A DNA stretch of 64,000 nt from assembly GCF_011764545.1 (NCBI RefSeq), contig NZ_AP022870.1:3952001-4016000 (forward strand), written 5' to 3'. Numbering within the stretch: position 1 is the first letter of the stretch; each line of letters begins with the position of its first letter. Positions 44,814 through 54,046 of this stretch are shown piece by piece. This DNA comes from Phytohabitans flavus. Its GTDB lineage: Bacteria; Actinomycetota; Actinomycetes; Mycobacteriales; Micromonosporaceae. Under the pieces are notes generated by a model. The model worked only from the letters and a program-made list of their open reading frames with translations. It made no database searches and was not told where the DNA came from. A program made the translations under genes and the position numbers.

Positions 44814-45134
44814 TCATCGCGGGTCTGGGAGGCCGAACAGCGGTGCCACGCCGGTGATCCGCAGAACCTCCTCGACGATCCGCCGAGGGTCGCGTACCGA
44901 CATCCGGACGCCCCGCTTCTGGGCGGCGTCGCGGCCGCGCAGCAGTGCCCGGACGCCGCTGGAGTCGAGGAACGGCACGGCGGACAGGTCCACCACGACG
45001 TCGCGCTGGGCGCTGGTGAGCGCCGCCTTGATCTCGGCGACGACGCGCTCTTCGGTCTGCATGTCGAGGTCGCCCTCCAAGTGGATGACCACCACGTCGC
45101 CGGCCTCGCCCAGACCATCGCGCGCGAGCGTCAT
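44814..45134 (-). CDS. STAS-domain anti-sigma factor antagonist
   Basis: A 106-residue STAS protein: VVVIHLEGDLDMQTEERV, DVVVDLSAVPFLDSSGVRAL and a C-terminal helix. The serine in LDSSG is the position phosphorylated by partner kinases in SpoIIAA/RsbV-type proteins. The start at 45134 follows GGAGG by 5 bases. No anti-sigma kinase is adjacent, so it probably acts with a partner elsewhere. Confidence 0.9.
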   Translation of the reverse strand: MTLARDGLGEAGDVVVIHLEGDLDMQTEERVVAEIKAALTSAQRDVVVDLSAVPFLDSSGVRALLRGRDAAQKRGVRMSVRDPRRIVEEVLRITGVAPLFGLPDPR

Positions 45135-45245
45135 GGGACCTCCTCCACCGCGATCAAAACTTTGGTACCCCTGACCGGCCACCCTCACACACTTGCCCTG
45201 CCCTGCTCTCGACAGCCACCGTGACGGTAACTACCATCACCACCT

Positions 45246-46007
45246 ATGACTCCTTACACAGTGGAGACGGCGGCCTGGCAGGAGAGCTGGGACCGCCAGC
45301 AGGAGGCGTACATGCCGGACCGCGAGGAGCGCTTCGCCGCCCTCCTCGAGACGGTCGACGCGGTCACCGCCGGGCGCGCGCCTCGGGTGCTCGACCTGGC
45401 CGGCGGCACCGGTTCGATCTCGCTGCGCGTGCTGCGCCGCTTCCCAGAGGCCACGACCACGCTCCTCGACATCGACCCGGTGCTGCGGCACATCGCGTCG
45501 GGCACGCTCGGCGAGCGGGCGGAGGTGGTGACGGCCGACCTGCGTACCAAGGACTGGCTGGCCGCCCTCCCCCACCGCGACTTCGACGCGGTGCTGACCG
45601 CGACGGCGCTGCACTGGCTGGCCCCGGAGCGGCTGGCCGAGCTGTACGGCGAGATCCGCCAGGCCCTGCGCCCCGGCGGCGTCTTCGTCAACGCCGACTG
45701 CATGCCCGACGACGGCCTGCCCGGCCTCTCCGACCTGCTGGGCGAGCGCGCGGACGCGCTGCGGCACGCCCGCTACGCCGCCGGTGCGGTGCTGTCCTGG
45801 GCGGACTGGTGGGACCGCGTGGCGGCGGATCCGGCGCTGGGGCCGCTGGTGATCGAGCGCAAGCGCCTCTTCACCGGGGAGCACAGCGCGGAGTGGACGC
45901 CGCCGGTCTCGTGGCACCTCGACGCGTTGCGCGCAGCGGGGTACGCCGAGGTCGGCCTCGTCTGGCGCGGCGCTCGGGACGCCGCCGTCGCGGCGGTGAA
46001 CGCCTAG
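45246..46007 (+). CDS. class I SAM-dependent methyltransferase
   Basis: A 253-residue protein with motif I (VLDLAGGTGSISLRVL), the acidic ribose ligand region (LLDIDPVL), motif II (DFDAVLTATALHWL) and motif III (ALRPGGVFVNADC). This is the Methyltransf_11/25 pattern of small-molecule methyltransferases. The substrate is not evident. It converges with the dihydrolipoyl dehydrogenase gene, with only 4 bases between the two stops. Confidence 0.88.
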   Translation: MTPYTVETAAWQESWDRQQEAYMPDREERFAALLETVDAVTAGRAPRVLDLAGGTGSISLRVLRRFPEATTTLLDIDPVLRHIASGTLGERAEVVTADLRTKDWLAALPHRDFDAVLTATALHWLAPERLAELYGEIRQALRPGGVFVNADCMPDDGLPGLSDLLGERADALRHARYAAGAVLSWADWWDRVAADPALGPLVIERKRLFTGEHSAEWTPPVSWHLDALRAAGYAEVGLVWRGARDAAVAAVNA

Positions 46008-46011
46008 GCGA

Positions 46012-47390
46012 TCACATATTGATCATGTGACCGGCCAGGCCGTGGATCGCCTCCTTGACCGCCTCGCCGAGCGTCGGGTGGGCGTGTACGTTGCGGGCGA
46101 CCTCGTGCACCGTCAGGTCCCACTGCTGGGCCAGCGTCAGCTCCGGCAGCAGCTCCGTCACGTCGGGTCCGATGAGGTGGGCGCCGAGCAGCTCCCCGTG
46201 CCGCGCGTCGCTGAGGATCTTCACGAAGCCGACCGTGTCGCCGAGGCCGTTGGACTTGCCGTTCGCCGAGAAGGGAAACTTCGCCACCCGCACGTCGAAG
46301 CCCCGCTCCCGCGCCTGGGCCTCGGTCCAGCCGAAGCTGGCGATCTGCGGCTGGCAGTACGTGGCCCGCGGGATCATCACGTAGTCGAGCTCCATCGTCT
46401 CCGCACCGCCGATGGTCTCCGCGGCCACGATGCCCATCGACTCGGCGGCGTGGGCCAGCATCAGCTTGGCCGTCACGTCACCGATCGCGTAGATGTGCGG
46501 CACGCTGGTGCGGCACCGGCCGTCGACGTCGATGGCGCCGCGGTCGGTGAGCTTGACGCCGGTGTGCTCCAGGCCGTAGCCGGTGATGCGGGGCTGGAAG
46601 CCGATCGCCTGTAGCACCTTGTCGGCCTCGACGACCTGCTCCTGCCCGTCCTTCGACACCGTGACCTTGACCGAGTCACCGGTGTCGTCGATGGACTCGA
46701 CGCGGGTCGAGGTGAGCACGTCGATGCCCAGGCGGCGGTAGCGCTTGGCCAGCTCGGCGGAGACCTCCTCGTCCTCCATCGGGACGAGACGGTCGAGAAA
46801 CTCGACGATCGTGACCTTTACCCCGTAGTTGCGCAGCACGTACGCGAACTCGACGCCGATCGCGCCCGCCCCGGCGATCACGATGCTGGACGGCAGCTCC
46901 TCGGAAAGGATCTGCTCCTCGTAGGTCACCACGCGCGACGACAGGAACGTCCCCGGCAGCAGCCGCGTCGTGGCGCCCGCGGCGATGATGCAGTTGTCGA
47001 AGGTCACCGTCTCCTCGCCGACACGCAGGGTGTGCGCGTCGACGAACACGCCGCAGCCGTCGTACTGCCGGATCTTGTTCTTCTTCATCAGGAAGTGGAC
47101 GCCCTTGACGCGGCCGTCCGCCACCTTGCGGCTGCGCTGGTACGCGGCGCCGTAGTCGAAGGTGACCTCGCCCTGGATGCCGAACGTCTTCGCTTCCTGG
47201 GTGAAGATCTGCGCCAGCTCCGCGTTGCGCAGCAGCGCCTTCGAGGGATGCAGCCGACGTTGAGGCAGACACCGCCCCAGTACTTCTCCTCGACGACGGC
47301 GGTGGACAGGCCGAGCTGGGCGGCCCGGACCGCGGCGGTGTAACCCCCGGGCCCGGACCCCAGCACTACGACGTTGAAGTGGTCACCCAT
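46012..47390 (-). CDS. lpdA: dihydrolipoyl dehydrogenase (apparent frame break)
   Basis: About 459 residues after repair, the normal length for E3. FAD motif GSGPGGYTAA, redox pair CLNVGC, NAD motif GAGAIGVEF, ATG-type loop AIGFQPR and C-terminal catalytic HAHPTLGEAV are all present. It reoxidises lipoyl groups of pyruvate and 2-oxoglutarate dehydrogenase complexes. The frame breaks in the G3 run 47245-47247. One added base restores CLNVGCIPSKALLRN. It follows SecA2 by 14 bases on the same strand, though no functional link between the two is known. Confidence 0.93.
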
Positions 47391-47404
47391 AAGGGAATCG
47401 TGAC

Positions 47405-49693
47405 CTAACGCGACGTCAGGCGACGACCAACCGCCGAGATGAGCCGGTCGAGCTCGGAGCCGAACGGGTTGTCGTGCACCAGGTACGTCCAGGTGGCCGA
47501 CGGGCGGACCAGCGTCGCCTCCTCCGGCTGCCAGTCCTCGGTCACCTCGATCGACTCGAAGGTCTCCAGCGTCCGCTGCTCGATCTTCGGGAAGAGGTCG
47601 TTGAACGCGGGCACCGCCGAGCGGTGGAACTCGTCCAGCGGGTCGAGCCGGCCCAGCGCCCGCAGGTGCACACCCTCGCGTACCTCGTTGAGCTCGGCCA
47701 GGTGCTCGGCCCACAGCCGGTCGAGGTGGTACAGCGCGATCGAGCGGCCCACCCGGGACAGCAGCTCGTCCTCGATCTCGTCGGTCTCGTCCGGGAACCT
47801 GTCGCGGAGCAGGTCGGCGGCGACGTCGGTGGTCAGCAGGCGCTCGCGGCGCTCGGCGAGGGCGATGCGCTGCTGCTCGATCACCACGCTGTACCGCCAG
47901 GTGTTGCGGTGGATCTCGTGGTTGACGCCCTCGGCGACGCGCTGGGCGTGCTCGACCGCGTACGTAACCGCGTCGTCCTGGACCAGGCCGTCGGCGTGCA
48001 TCTTCGGCGAGGCGGGGATCAGCTCGGGCGCGTGGCGCACCACGAGCTCGTCCTCCAGGCCCACGAAGAAGACCGAGTGGCCGGGGTCGCCCTGCCGGCC
48101 CGAGCGGCCGCGGAGCTGGTCGTCGACGCGGCGGCTGTCGTGCCGGCCGGAGCCGATGATGTACAGGCCGCCCAGCTCGGCGATCCGGTCGTAGTCGGCC
48201 TGGTCGCTGCCGCCGAGCTTGATGTCGACGCCTCGGCCGGCCATCTGGGTGGAGACGGTCACCGCGCCGAACGTGCCGGCCTCGGCGATGATCGCCGCCT
48301 CCTCCTCGTCGTTCTTCGCGTTCAGCACGACGCACGCGATGCCGGCGGCGGTGAGGCCGGCGGCCAGCTGCTCGGACTCCTTGACGTCGAGGGTGCCGAC
48401 GAGGACCGGGCGACCCACCTCGTGGGTGAGGCGGATCTCCTCGATCAGCGCCTCCTCCTTCTCGGCGAGGGTGGCGTAGATGCGGTCCGGGTCGTCCACG
48501 CGGATGCAGGGCGTGTTCGGCGGGATGACCGCGACCTCCAGCTTGAAGAACTCGCGCAGCTCGTTGCCGACCAGCACCGCGGTGGCGGTCATGCCGCAGA
48601 GGTTCTTGTACAGCGCGATGAACGCCTGCACGGTGATCGTGTCGAGCACCTCGCCCTCGGCGGTGGCGTTGAGCCCCTCCTTGGCCTCCACGGCCGCCTG
48701 GAGCCCGTCCGGCCAGCGGCGGCGCTGCGCCACCCGGCCGCGCATCTCGTCCACCAGCTCGACGGCGCCGTTGCGCACGATGTAGTCGACGTCGCGGTGC
48801 AGCAGCGCCTCGGCGTGCAGGGCGACGTTGACGGCGGAGAGCTGCTCGACGTTCTCGTCCGCGTACAGGTCGATGCCGTCCAGCTGGGCCTCGATCTCCT
48901 GGAGGCCCTTGTCGGTGAGCGCGACCGAGCGGCCGTCGTCGGCGATCTCGTAGTCACGCTTGTTGACCAGGGTCTTGACCAGCTCGGCGGCCTGGTGGAC
49001 CGGGTCCTCCTCGCTGGTGACGGTACCGGCCAGCACCATCGGCACGCGGGCCTCGTCGATGAGGATCGAGTCGGCCTCGTCCACGATGCAGCAGGCCAGG
49101 TCGCGCTGCACCCGGTCGTCGATGTCGGTGACCAGCTGGTCGCGCAGGTAGTCGAAGCCGGCCTCGCTGACCGAGACGTAGGTGACGTCGTTGCCGTACG
49201 CCGCGCGGCGCTGCTCGGGCGTGGACGCCTCGGTGATCCAGCCGACGGTGAGGCCGAGCAGCTTGTACACCGGCGCCATCCAGAGCGCGTCACGGCGGGC
49301 GAGGTAGTCGTTGACGGTGAGGACGTGGACCGGGCCCTTGCCGCGGCGCACGTGCCCGTACGCGGCCATCGCGGCGGTCAGCGTCTTGCCCTCACCGGTG
49401 GCCATCTCGGCGACCTTGCCGGACAGCAGCGCCATCGCGCCGAGGAGCTGCACGTCGTACGGCGTCTGGTCGAGCCCGCGCCGCGCCGCCTCCCGCCCGA
49501 ACGCGCAGATGTCCACGTAGTCGATGGCCTCGGCGGCCGCTTCGGTCAGCTCAGCGTCGCTGAGGTCAGCCAGCTTCTCCGCACGACTACCGATCTTGGG
49601 GAGCAGCTTCTCCAGCGGGCCGAGGTCGACCGTCGTCCCGGGGCGCTGGAGGAAGCGCTGCATCCTGCTTTTCAACCGCTGCGACACACCCAT
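47405..49693 (-). CDS. secA2: accessory Sec translocase ATPase SecA2
   Basis: A 762-residue SecA-family motor, shorter than housekeeping SecA (about 900 or more) and lacking the C-terminal zinc domain, as in actinobacterial SecA2. Walker A (MATGEGKTLTAAMAAYGH) lies near residue 100 and the DEAD-type box (CCIVDEADSILIDEA) near 205. The second motor domain has AGRGVDIKLGG and the arginine-finger region RGRSGRQGDPG. It drives export of a subset of proteins through SecYEG. The start is ATG at 49693. Confidence 0.93.
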   Translation of the reverse strand: MGVSQRLKSRMQRFLQRPGTTVDLGPLEKLLPKIGSRAEKLADLSDAELTEAAAEAIDYVDICAFGREAARRGLDQTPYDVQLLGAMALLSGKVAEMATGEGKTLTAAMAAYGHVRRGKGPVHVLTVNDYLARRDALWMAPVYKLLGLTVGWITEASTPEQRRAAYGNDVTYVSVSEAGFDYLRDQLVTDIDDRVQRDLACCIVDEADSILIDEARVPMVLAGTVTSEEDPVHQAAELVKTLVNKRDYEIADDGRSVALTDKGLQEIEAQLDGIDLYADENVEQLSAVNVALHAEALLHRDVDYIVRNGAVELVDEMRGRVAQRRRWPDGLQAAVEAKEGLNATAEGEVLDTITVQAFIALYKNLCGMTATAVLVGNELREFFKLEVAVIPPNTPCIRVDDPDRIYATLAEKEEALIEEIRLTHEVGRPVLVGTLDVKESEQLAAGLTAAGIACVVLNAKNDEEEAAIIAEAGTFGAVTVSTQMAGRGVDIKLGGSDQADYDRIAELGGLYIIGSGRHDSRRVDDQLRGRSGRQGDPGHSVFFVGLEDELVVRHAPELIPASPKMHADGLVQDDAVTYAVEHAQRVAEGVNHEIHRNTWRYSVVIEQQRIALAERRERLLTTDVAADLLRDRFPDETDEIEDELLSRVGRSIALYHLDRLWAEHLAELNEVREGVHLRALGRLDPLDEFHRSAVPAFNDLFPKIEQRTLETFESIEVTEDWQPEEATLVRPSATWTYLVHDNPFGSELDRLISAVGRRLTSR

Positions 49694-49711
49694 GGTGCGC
49701 AACGGTACTAT

Positions 49712-50800
49712 TCACAGCTCCAAGATCGTCGCCACCTCCTGCCGTGCCCGCGTCGCGAGGTCGCGCAGCAGCTCAGGGCCCTTGTCGAACGGCACCACCG
49801 CGGTCACCACGTGCCGCCTGATCCCGTCGCCGCACTCCCGCAACATCGACACGGTCTCGGCCGAGAGCCGATCGCGGTCCCAGGTGTCGGCCAGCCCGCG
49901 CGGCACTCGCCCGATCTGCGCACAACGTACCGAAAGCCCGTTGTGGTGGAACTCCTCCCCAAGTCGCACCTCATCCGCCCCGCCCTGGTAGAACGCCAGG
50001 TCGATCACGGTCCCCTGCGGCCGCAGCAGCCGCATCGCGAGGTGCAGCGCCGACGGCTGCCCGCGGCACTGGAAGACCACGTCGGCACCCCGGTCGCCCG
50101 GCCCCCGCCGCCACCGGGTCTTGACCGCGACCGCCGGGTCGCCGTCCGCCGGGTCGAGCACCGCGCAACCGAGGGCCTCCGCGATGGCCCGGCGCCGCGA
50201 CGTCCTGTCCAGTACGAGCACCGACTCGGCGCCGTGCCGGATTGCGAACACCGCGGTCAGCAGCCCGATCATGCCGGCGCCGACCACGGCGACCCGCCGG
50301 CCCCGCACCCCGTCGCCGAGGTCGCGCACCCCCGCGCCGAACGCGTCCGCCGCCGCGTGCAGCAGCCCGTTGGCGCAGATCGGACCGGCGTGCGCCACGT
50401 ACACGCCGAGCATCGGGTCGAGGCCGGACGGCAGCGGCACGAACCTGTCGACGAGCGGGTCGGCGAGGTACCCGGTCCGGTGCCCGTACGCCATCGCGAC
50501 GACAGTGCCCGGGGTGACCGCCGTGGTGGCCGACTCGGTGACCCGGCCGACCTCCATGTACCCCAGGCGGGCCACCGGGTACGTCTGCGCCGGCTCACCC
50601 TCGACGAACAGGCCCAGCTCGGCGTCGAGGCGGGCGGAGAGCAGCGGGTTTGTGCCCTTGACATAGCTCAGCTCGGTACCCGCGGACACTCCACTGTAGA
50701 GCGTGGCGACCCGGAAGGTGCCCTCGCGCAGGGGCGGTGGCTCCTCCTCGCGCATCTCCACGGTCTCCGGCGCGGTGGCCACGATGACCCGCTCAGACAC
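49712..50800 (-). CDS. MDR-family zinc-type dehydrogenase
   Basis: A 362-residue medium-chain dehydrogenase/reductase. The N-terminal GroES-like part has SGVSAGTELSYVKG where classical alcohol dehydrogenases have the catalytic-zinc cysteine, so zinc may be absent. The Rossmann motif is VVGAGMIGLLTAVFAIRHGA. The GTG start at 50800 overlaps the end of the MocA-type gene by 8 bases, so the two oxidoreductases probably act on the same substrate. Similar pairs occur next to sugar or cyclitol pathways. Confidence 0.85.
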   Translation of the reverse strand: MSERVIVATAPETVEMREEEPPPLREGTFRVATLYSGVSAGTELSYVKGTNPLLSARLDAELGLFVEGEPAQTYPVARLGYMEVGRVTESATTAVTPGTVVAMAYGHRTGYLADPLVDRFVPLPSGLDPMLGVYVAHAGPICANGLLHAAADAFGAGVRDLGDGVRGRRVAVVGAGMIGLLTAVFAIRHGAESVLVLDRTSRRRAIAEALGCAVLDPADGDPAVAVKTRWRRGPGDRGADVVFQCRGQPSALHLAMRLLRPQGTVIDLAFYQGGADEVRLGEEFHHNGLSVRCAQIGRVPRGLADTWDRDRLSAETVSMLRECGDGIRRHVVTAVVPFDKGPELLRDLATRARQEVATILEL

Positions 50801-51746
50801 CGACGGCCTCCTCGGTCGCGGCCGAGCGGGCCACGGCGGCGGCGAGGCGGTGGGTGCGCAGCGCCTCGGCGTACGGCACGCGTACGTCGTCGGCCACCCC
50901 CAGCACCGCGTCCACGAACGCCCGGTCCACCGCCACCCGCGCGGCGACCGGGTCACCGGGGTAGCGGTGCTCGCCGTCGCCGTCCCGTACCACGAGCTCC
51001 TCCTCGCCGACCGAGACGGCGAGGCCGTCCGCGTACACCTCGACGGCCGCGCGGTGCTTCCAGCCGAGCGCGCAGGTCGTGGCGAGCGTGCCGGGGACCC
51101 CGCTGGCGAAGCGCACCATGGCCGCGGTGGCCAGGTCCACGTCCGCGCCGTCCACCGGCGGGCGACCGCCGCCGGCCGCGTGTACCCGCACCACCTCGCC
51201 GCCCAGCAGCCGCATGAGGTCGAGGACGTGCGGGGCCTGCTCGATCAGCGGCCCGCCGGACGACTCGCGCCGCACCCACCAGTCGACCGGTGGCACCTTG
51301 TCCAGCCAGGCGCCGCTGACCAGGCGCACCTCGCGGCCGGCGAGCAGGTCACGGGCGCGCTCGACGACCGCCAGGTACCGCCAGTGCAGCCCCACGGCGG
51401 TCACCACGCGCTCGGCGAGCGGGGCGAGGCGTTCGGCGGTGGCGAGGTCGATCGCGATCGGCTTCTCCACGAACATCGGCAGCCCCGCGGCGAGGACCGC
51501 CTCCTCGGCCGGGCCGTGCGCGAAGGGCGGCACGCATACGTATACGGCGTCCGGCTGGGATTCGATGATCGCGCCCACGTCCGGGTACGCCAGCGCGCCG
51601 TGCTCGGCGGCGAGCGCCCCGGCCGCTTCGGGGACCACGTCGGTCACGCCGACCAGGCGCACGTCCGGGAAACCGGCCAGAACGCTCGCGTGCCGCCGCG
51701 CGACGTTGCCGGCGCCGACCATCGCGACGGCGCATTTGCCCCCCAT
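50793..51746 (-). CDS. Gfo/Idh/MocA-family oxidoreductase
   Basis: A 317-residue NAD(P)-dependent oxidoreductase with N-terminal Rossmann motif (AMVGAGNVARRHASVL), the EKP catalytic-lysine motif (FVEKPIAIDL) and the HWR/WLD region of the C-terminal beta sheet. Family members oxidise or reduce sugars, inositols and related compounds. It is divergent from the glucosyl-3-phosphoglycerate synthase gene, with 84 bases between. The start at 51746 is the first ATG after a non-coding stretch. Confidence 0.9.
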   Translation of the reverse strand: MGGKCAVAMVGAGNVARRHASVLAGFPDVRLVGVTDVVPEAAGALAAEHGALAYPDVGAIIESQPDAVYVCVPPFAHGPAEEAVLAAGLPMFVEKPIAIDLATAERLAPLAERVVTAVGLHWRYLAVVERARDLLAGREVRLVSGAWLDKVPPVDWWVRRESSGGPLIEQAPHVLDLMRLLGGEVVRVHAAGGGRPPVDGADVDLATAAMVRFASGVPGTLATTCALGWKHRAAVEVYADGLAVSVGEEELVVRDGDGEHRYPGDPVAARVAVDRAFVDAVLGVADDVRVPYAEALRTHRLAAAVARSAATEEAVGV

Positions 51747-51830
51747 TGTTACCGCCCACCCATCCGTTACCGCTCCCAACGCCGATCCGCTGCGGCGGTT
51801 GGGTACCCGATCTTTGGGAAACCACGCACC

Positions 51831-52859
51831 ATGTGGCATCCGCTATCGGTGAGCCCTGTCGTGGAGGCCTGGTCCGCGTACCGGACCAGCACCGCCAACC
51901 AGTGGAAACCCCGCGATCTGGTCCGGGCGAAAAGGACCAGCACGGTATCCGTCGTGCTGCCCGCCCGCGACGAACAGGACACGGTCGGTGAGATCGTCCG
52001 TACGATCCGCCGGCACCTCGTCGAGCAGCTTCCGCTCGTGGACGAGGTCATCGTCGTCGACTCCCGCTCCAGTGACGAGACCGCGCGCGTCGCGGGCGAG
52101 GCCGGCGCGCGGGTGGTCGACCAGGACGAGATGACCCGGGGCCTGCCCCGGCTCGAAGGCAAGGGTGACGCGCTGTGGGCCGGCCTCGCGGCGGCGCGCG
52201 GCGACATCGTGGCCTTCATCGACGCCGACCTGCGCGAGTTCCGGCCACACTTCGTGACCGGCCTCCTCGGACCGCTGCTCGCCGATCCCTCCGTGGTGTA
52301 TGTCAAGGGCTTCTACCACCGTCCCCTCGAGTCCACATTCGACACCGAACGCGACGGCGGCGGCCGGGTCACCGAGATAATGGCCCGTCCGCTGCTCAAC
52401 CTCTGCTGGCCCGAGCTGGCCGGCTTCGTCCAGCCACTCGCCGGCGAGTACGCGGGCCGCCGCGAGGTGCTGGAACAGCTCCCGTTCGTCTCGGGGTACG
52501 GCGTCGAGCTGGCGATGCTCATCGACCTGCTGGACACCGTGGGTCTCGACGCGCTCGCCCAGGTGGACCTCGGCGAGCGGCACCACCGCCACCAGAGCAC
52601 CGAGGCGCTGGGGCGGATGGCCGCGCAGATCCTGTACACCGCCTGGTCCCGGCTGCACCGCCAAGGCACGGTGCCGGAAGCGGAACCGCCGGCCTCCGCG
52701 CTGACCCAGTTCCGCCGGGGTGGCGAGGACGCGCTGCCCGGCCTCGGCCGCGAGGTCGTGGTGCACGACGTGTCCGTACGCGAGCGGCCGCCGCTGGCCG
52801 AGCTGCGCGCCGCCCGCGCGCTCCACTCGGACCTCTCGCTGTGGTCGGCCGTGTCATGA
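51831..52859 (+). CDS. gpgS: glucosyl-3-phosphoglycerate synthase (GT81)
   Basis: A 342-residue glycosyltransferase with the GT-A layout: VSVVLPARDEQDTVGEIV, DEVIVVDSRSSDETARVA, the nucleotide-sugar DAD motif (FIDADLREF) and the acceptor region (LAGEYAGRREVLEQLPFVSG). The enzyme joins glucose from a nucleotide sugar to 3-phosphoglycerate, the first step towards glucosylglycerate and methylglucose lipopolysaccharides. The ATG start gives the usual N-terminus. Coupled to the next gene by an ATGA overlap. Confidence 0.92.
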   Translation: MWHPLSVSPVVEAWSAYRTSTANQWKPRDLVRAKRTSTVSVVLPARDEQDTVGEIVRTIRRHLVEQLPLVDEVIVVDSRSSDETARVAGEAGARVVDQDEMTRGLPRLEGKGDALWAGLAAARGDIVAFIDADLREFRPHFVTGLLGPLLADPSVVYVKGFYHRPLESTFDTERDGGGRVTEIMARPLLNLCWPELAGFVQPLAGEYAGRREVLEQLPFVSGYGVELAMLIDLLDTVGLDALAQVDLGERHHRHQSTEALGRMAAQILYTAWSRLHRQGTVPEAEPPASALTQFRRGGEDALPGLGREVVVHDVSVRERPPLAELRAARALHSDLSLWSAVS

Positions 52860-53977
52860 AGGTCCTGATGAACGCGGGGCCGTGGCTGCCGGTCCCGCCG
52901 GACGGCTACGGCGGTATCGAGAACATCGTGGCCACGCTCGTCCCCCCGCTGCGTGAGCTCGGCGTCGAGGTCGTGCTCGCCAGCGTGGGCGACAGCACGC
53001 TCGAGGTGGACGACCTCGTCACGGTCTTCCCGGAGGGGCAGTTCCGGCAGCTCCAGCGCCCGTACAACCAGGTCAACGGCGTCGTACCGGCGCACCAGCA
53101 CCTTGTCGTGCGCGAGGTCCGCGAGCGCTCCGACATCGACCTGGTACACGACCACGTCGAGGCGGCCGGCCTCGCCACACTCGCCGCGCTCGGCCCGGAC
53201 GACCCGCCCGTGCTGCACACGCTGCACTGGGACCTGCACAAGCACCCGGAGCTGTACGGCACGTTCGACGGCGGCGGCCGGGTGTGGGTCAACGGGGTCT
53301 CCGCGGACCAGGTGTCCCGCGCGCCCGAGGCGCTGCGCGCGCACGCGGTGGGGCACGTGCACCTGGCCACGCCGCTCGCCGAAGGCGCGGAGCGGCGGCG
53401 GCCGGCGGACAAGGGCGACCACGTGGTGATCATGGGCCGGATCACGCCGGGCAAGGGGCAGGACCTTGGCGTGCGGCTGGCCCACCAGTACGGGTTCGAC
53501 CTGATCCTGGCCGGGCCGGTGGGGCCGTACCACTCGCCCGAGGCGCTGGCCGAGGTGCCCACTTCGGACAATCCGGATGCGGTGTACTTCCGGGAGAAGG
53601 TGGCGCCCTATGTGGACGGTTCCCGGGTCCGCTGGCTCGGCACGGTACGCGCGCCGGCCCGCGACGACCTCGTGGCCAGCGCCCGCGCGGTCCTCGCCCC
53701 GCTGCGCTGGTCCGAGCCGGGCGGCACCTTCGTAGTAGAAGCACTCTCGGTAGGCACCCCGGTCGTCGGCCTGTCCCTGGGCTGCCTCCCCGAACTGATA
53801 GACCACGGCCGAACCGGCTTCCTAACGGACAACGAAGAAGAACTCCCCGACCTGATAGAAGCCGCCGCCAAACTCGACTGCGGCGAATGCATGCGCGAAG
53901 CCGCCACCCGCTTCACCCCGGGGGTAATGGCCGCCCGCTACCTAGAGCTATACCGCCAGGTCCTAGCCCGCGCCTGA
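52856..53977 (+). CDS. GT4-family glycosyltransferase
   Basis: A 373-residue GT-B glycosyltransferase. The N-terminal loop has PPDGYGGIENIV, the phosphate-binding region has GRITPGKGQDLGV and the nucleotide-binding motif is EPGGTFVVEALSVGTPVV. It is co-translated with GpgS. It may extend the glucosylglycerate product or act on a related glycoside. The last 120 bases show a run of AT-ending codons unlike the rest of the gene. The stop lies 9 bases before a 60-bp palindrome. Confidence 0.88.
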   Translation: MKVLMNAGPWLPVPPDGYGGIENIVATLVPPLRELGVEVVLASVGDSTLEVDDLVTVFPEGQFRQLQRPYNQVNGVVPAHQHLVVREVRERSDIDLVHDHVEAAGLATLAALGPDDPPVLHTLHWDLHKHPELYGTFDGGGRVWVNGVSADQVSRAPEALRAHAVGHVHLATPLAEGAERRRPADKGDHVVIMGRITPGKGQDLGVRLAHQYGFDLILAGPVGPYHSPEALAEVPTSDNPDAVYFREKVAPYVDGSRVRWLGTVRAPARDDLVASARAVLAPLRWSEPGGTFVVEALSVGTPVVGLSLGCLPELIDHGRTGFLTDNEEELPDLIEAAAKLDCGECMREAATRFTPGVMAARYLELYRQVLARA

Positions 53978-53986
53978 CCCTCGCAG

Positions 53987-54046
53987 TTGATCAGGGACTT
54001 GGTTGGGCGTGTCGGCGGCCTGTCAGCCCACGAAGTCCCTGATCAA
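53987..54046. repeat. 60-bp palindromic repeat (copy 2), likely bidirectional terminator
   Basis: TTGATCAGGGACTTGGTTGG at one end and CCCACGAAGTCCCTGATCAA at the other. It lies between two convergent genes and includes the stop codon of the minus-strand one (54043-54045). Same unit as at 33103 and 55831. Confidence 0.85.

Noticed and set aside
47474..51217. 1,247-codon frame antisense to secA2 and two dehydrogenases
   Set aside because: It runs across three well-supported genes on the other strand and has no recognisable motif.
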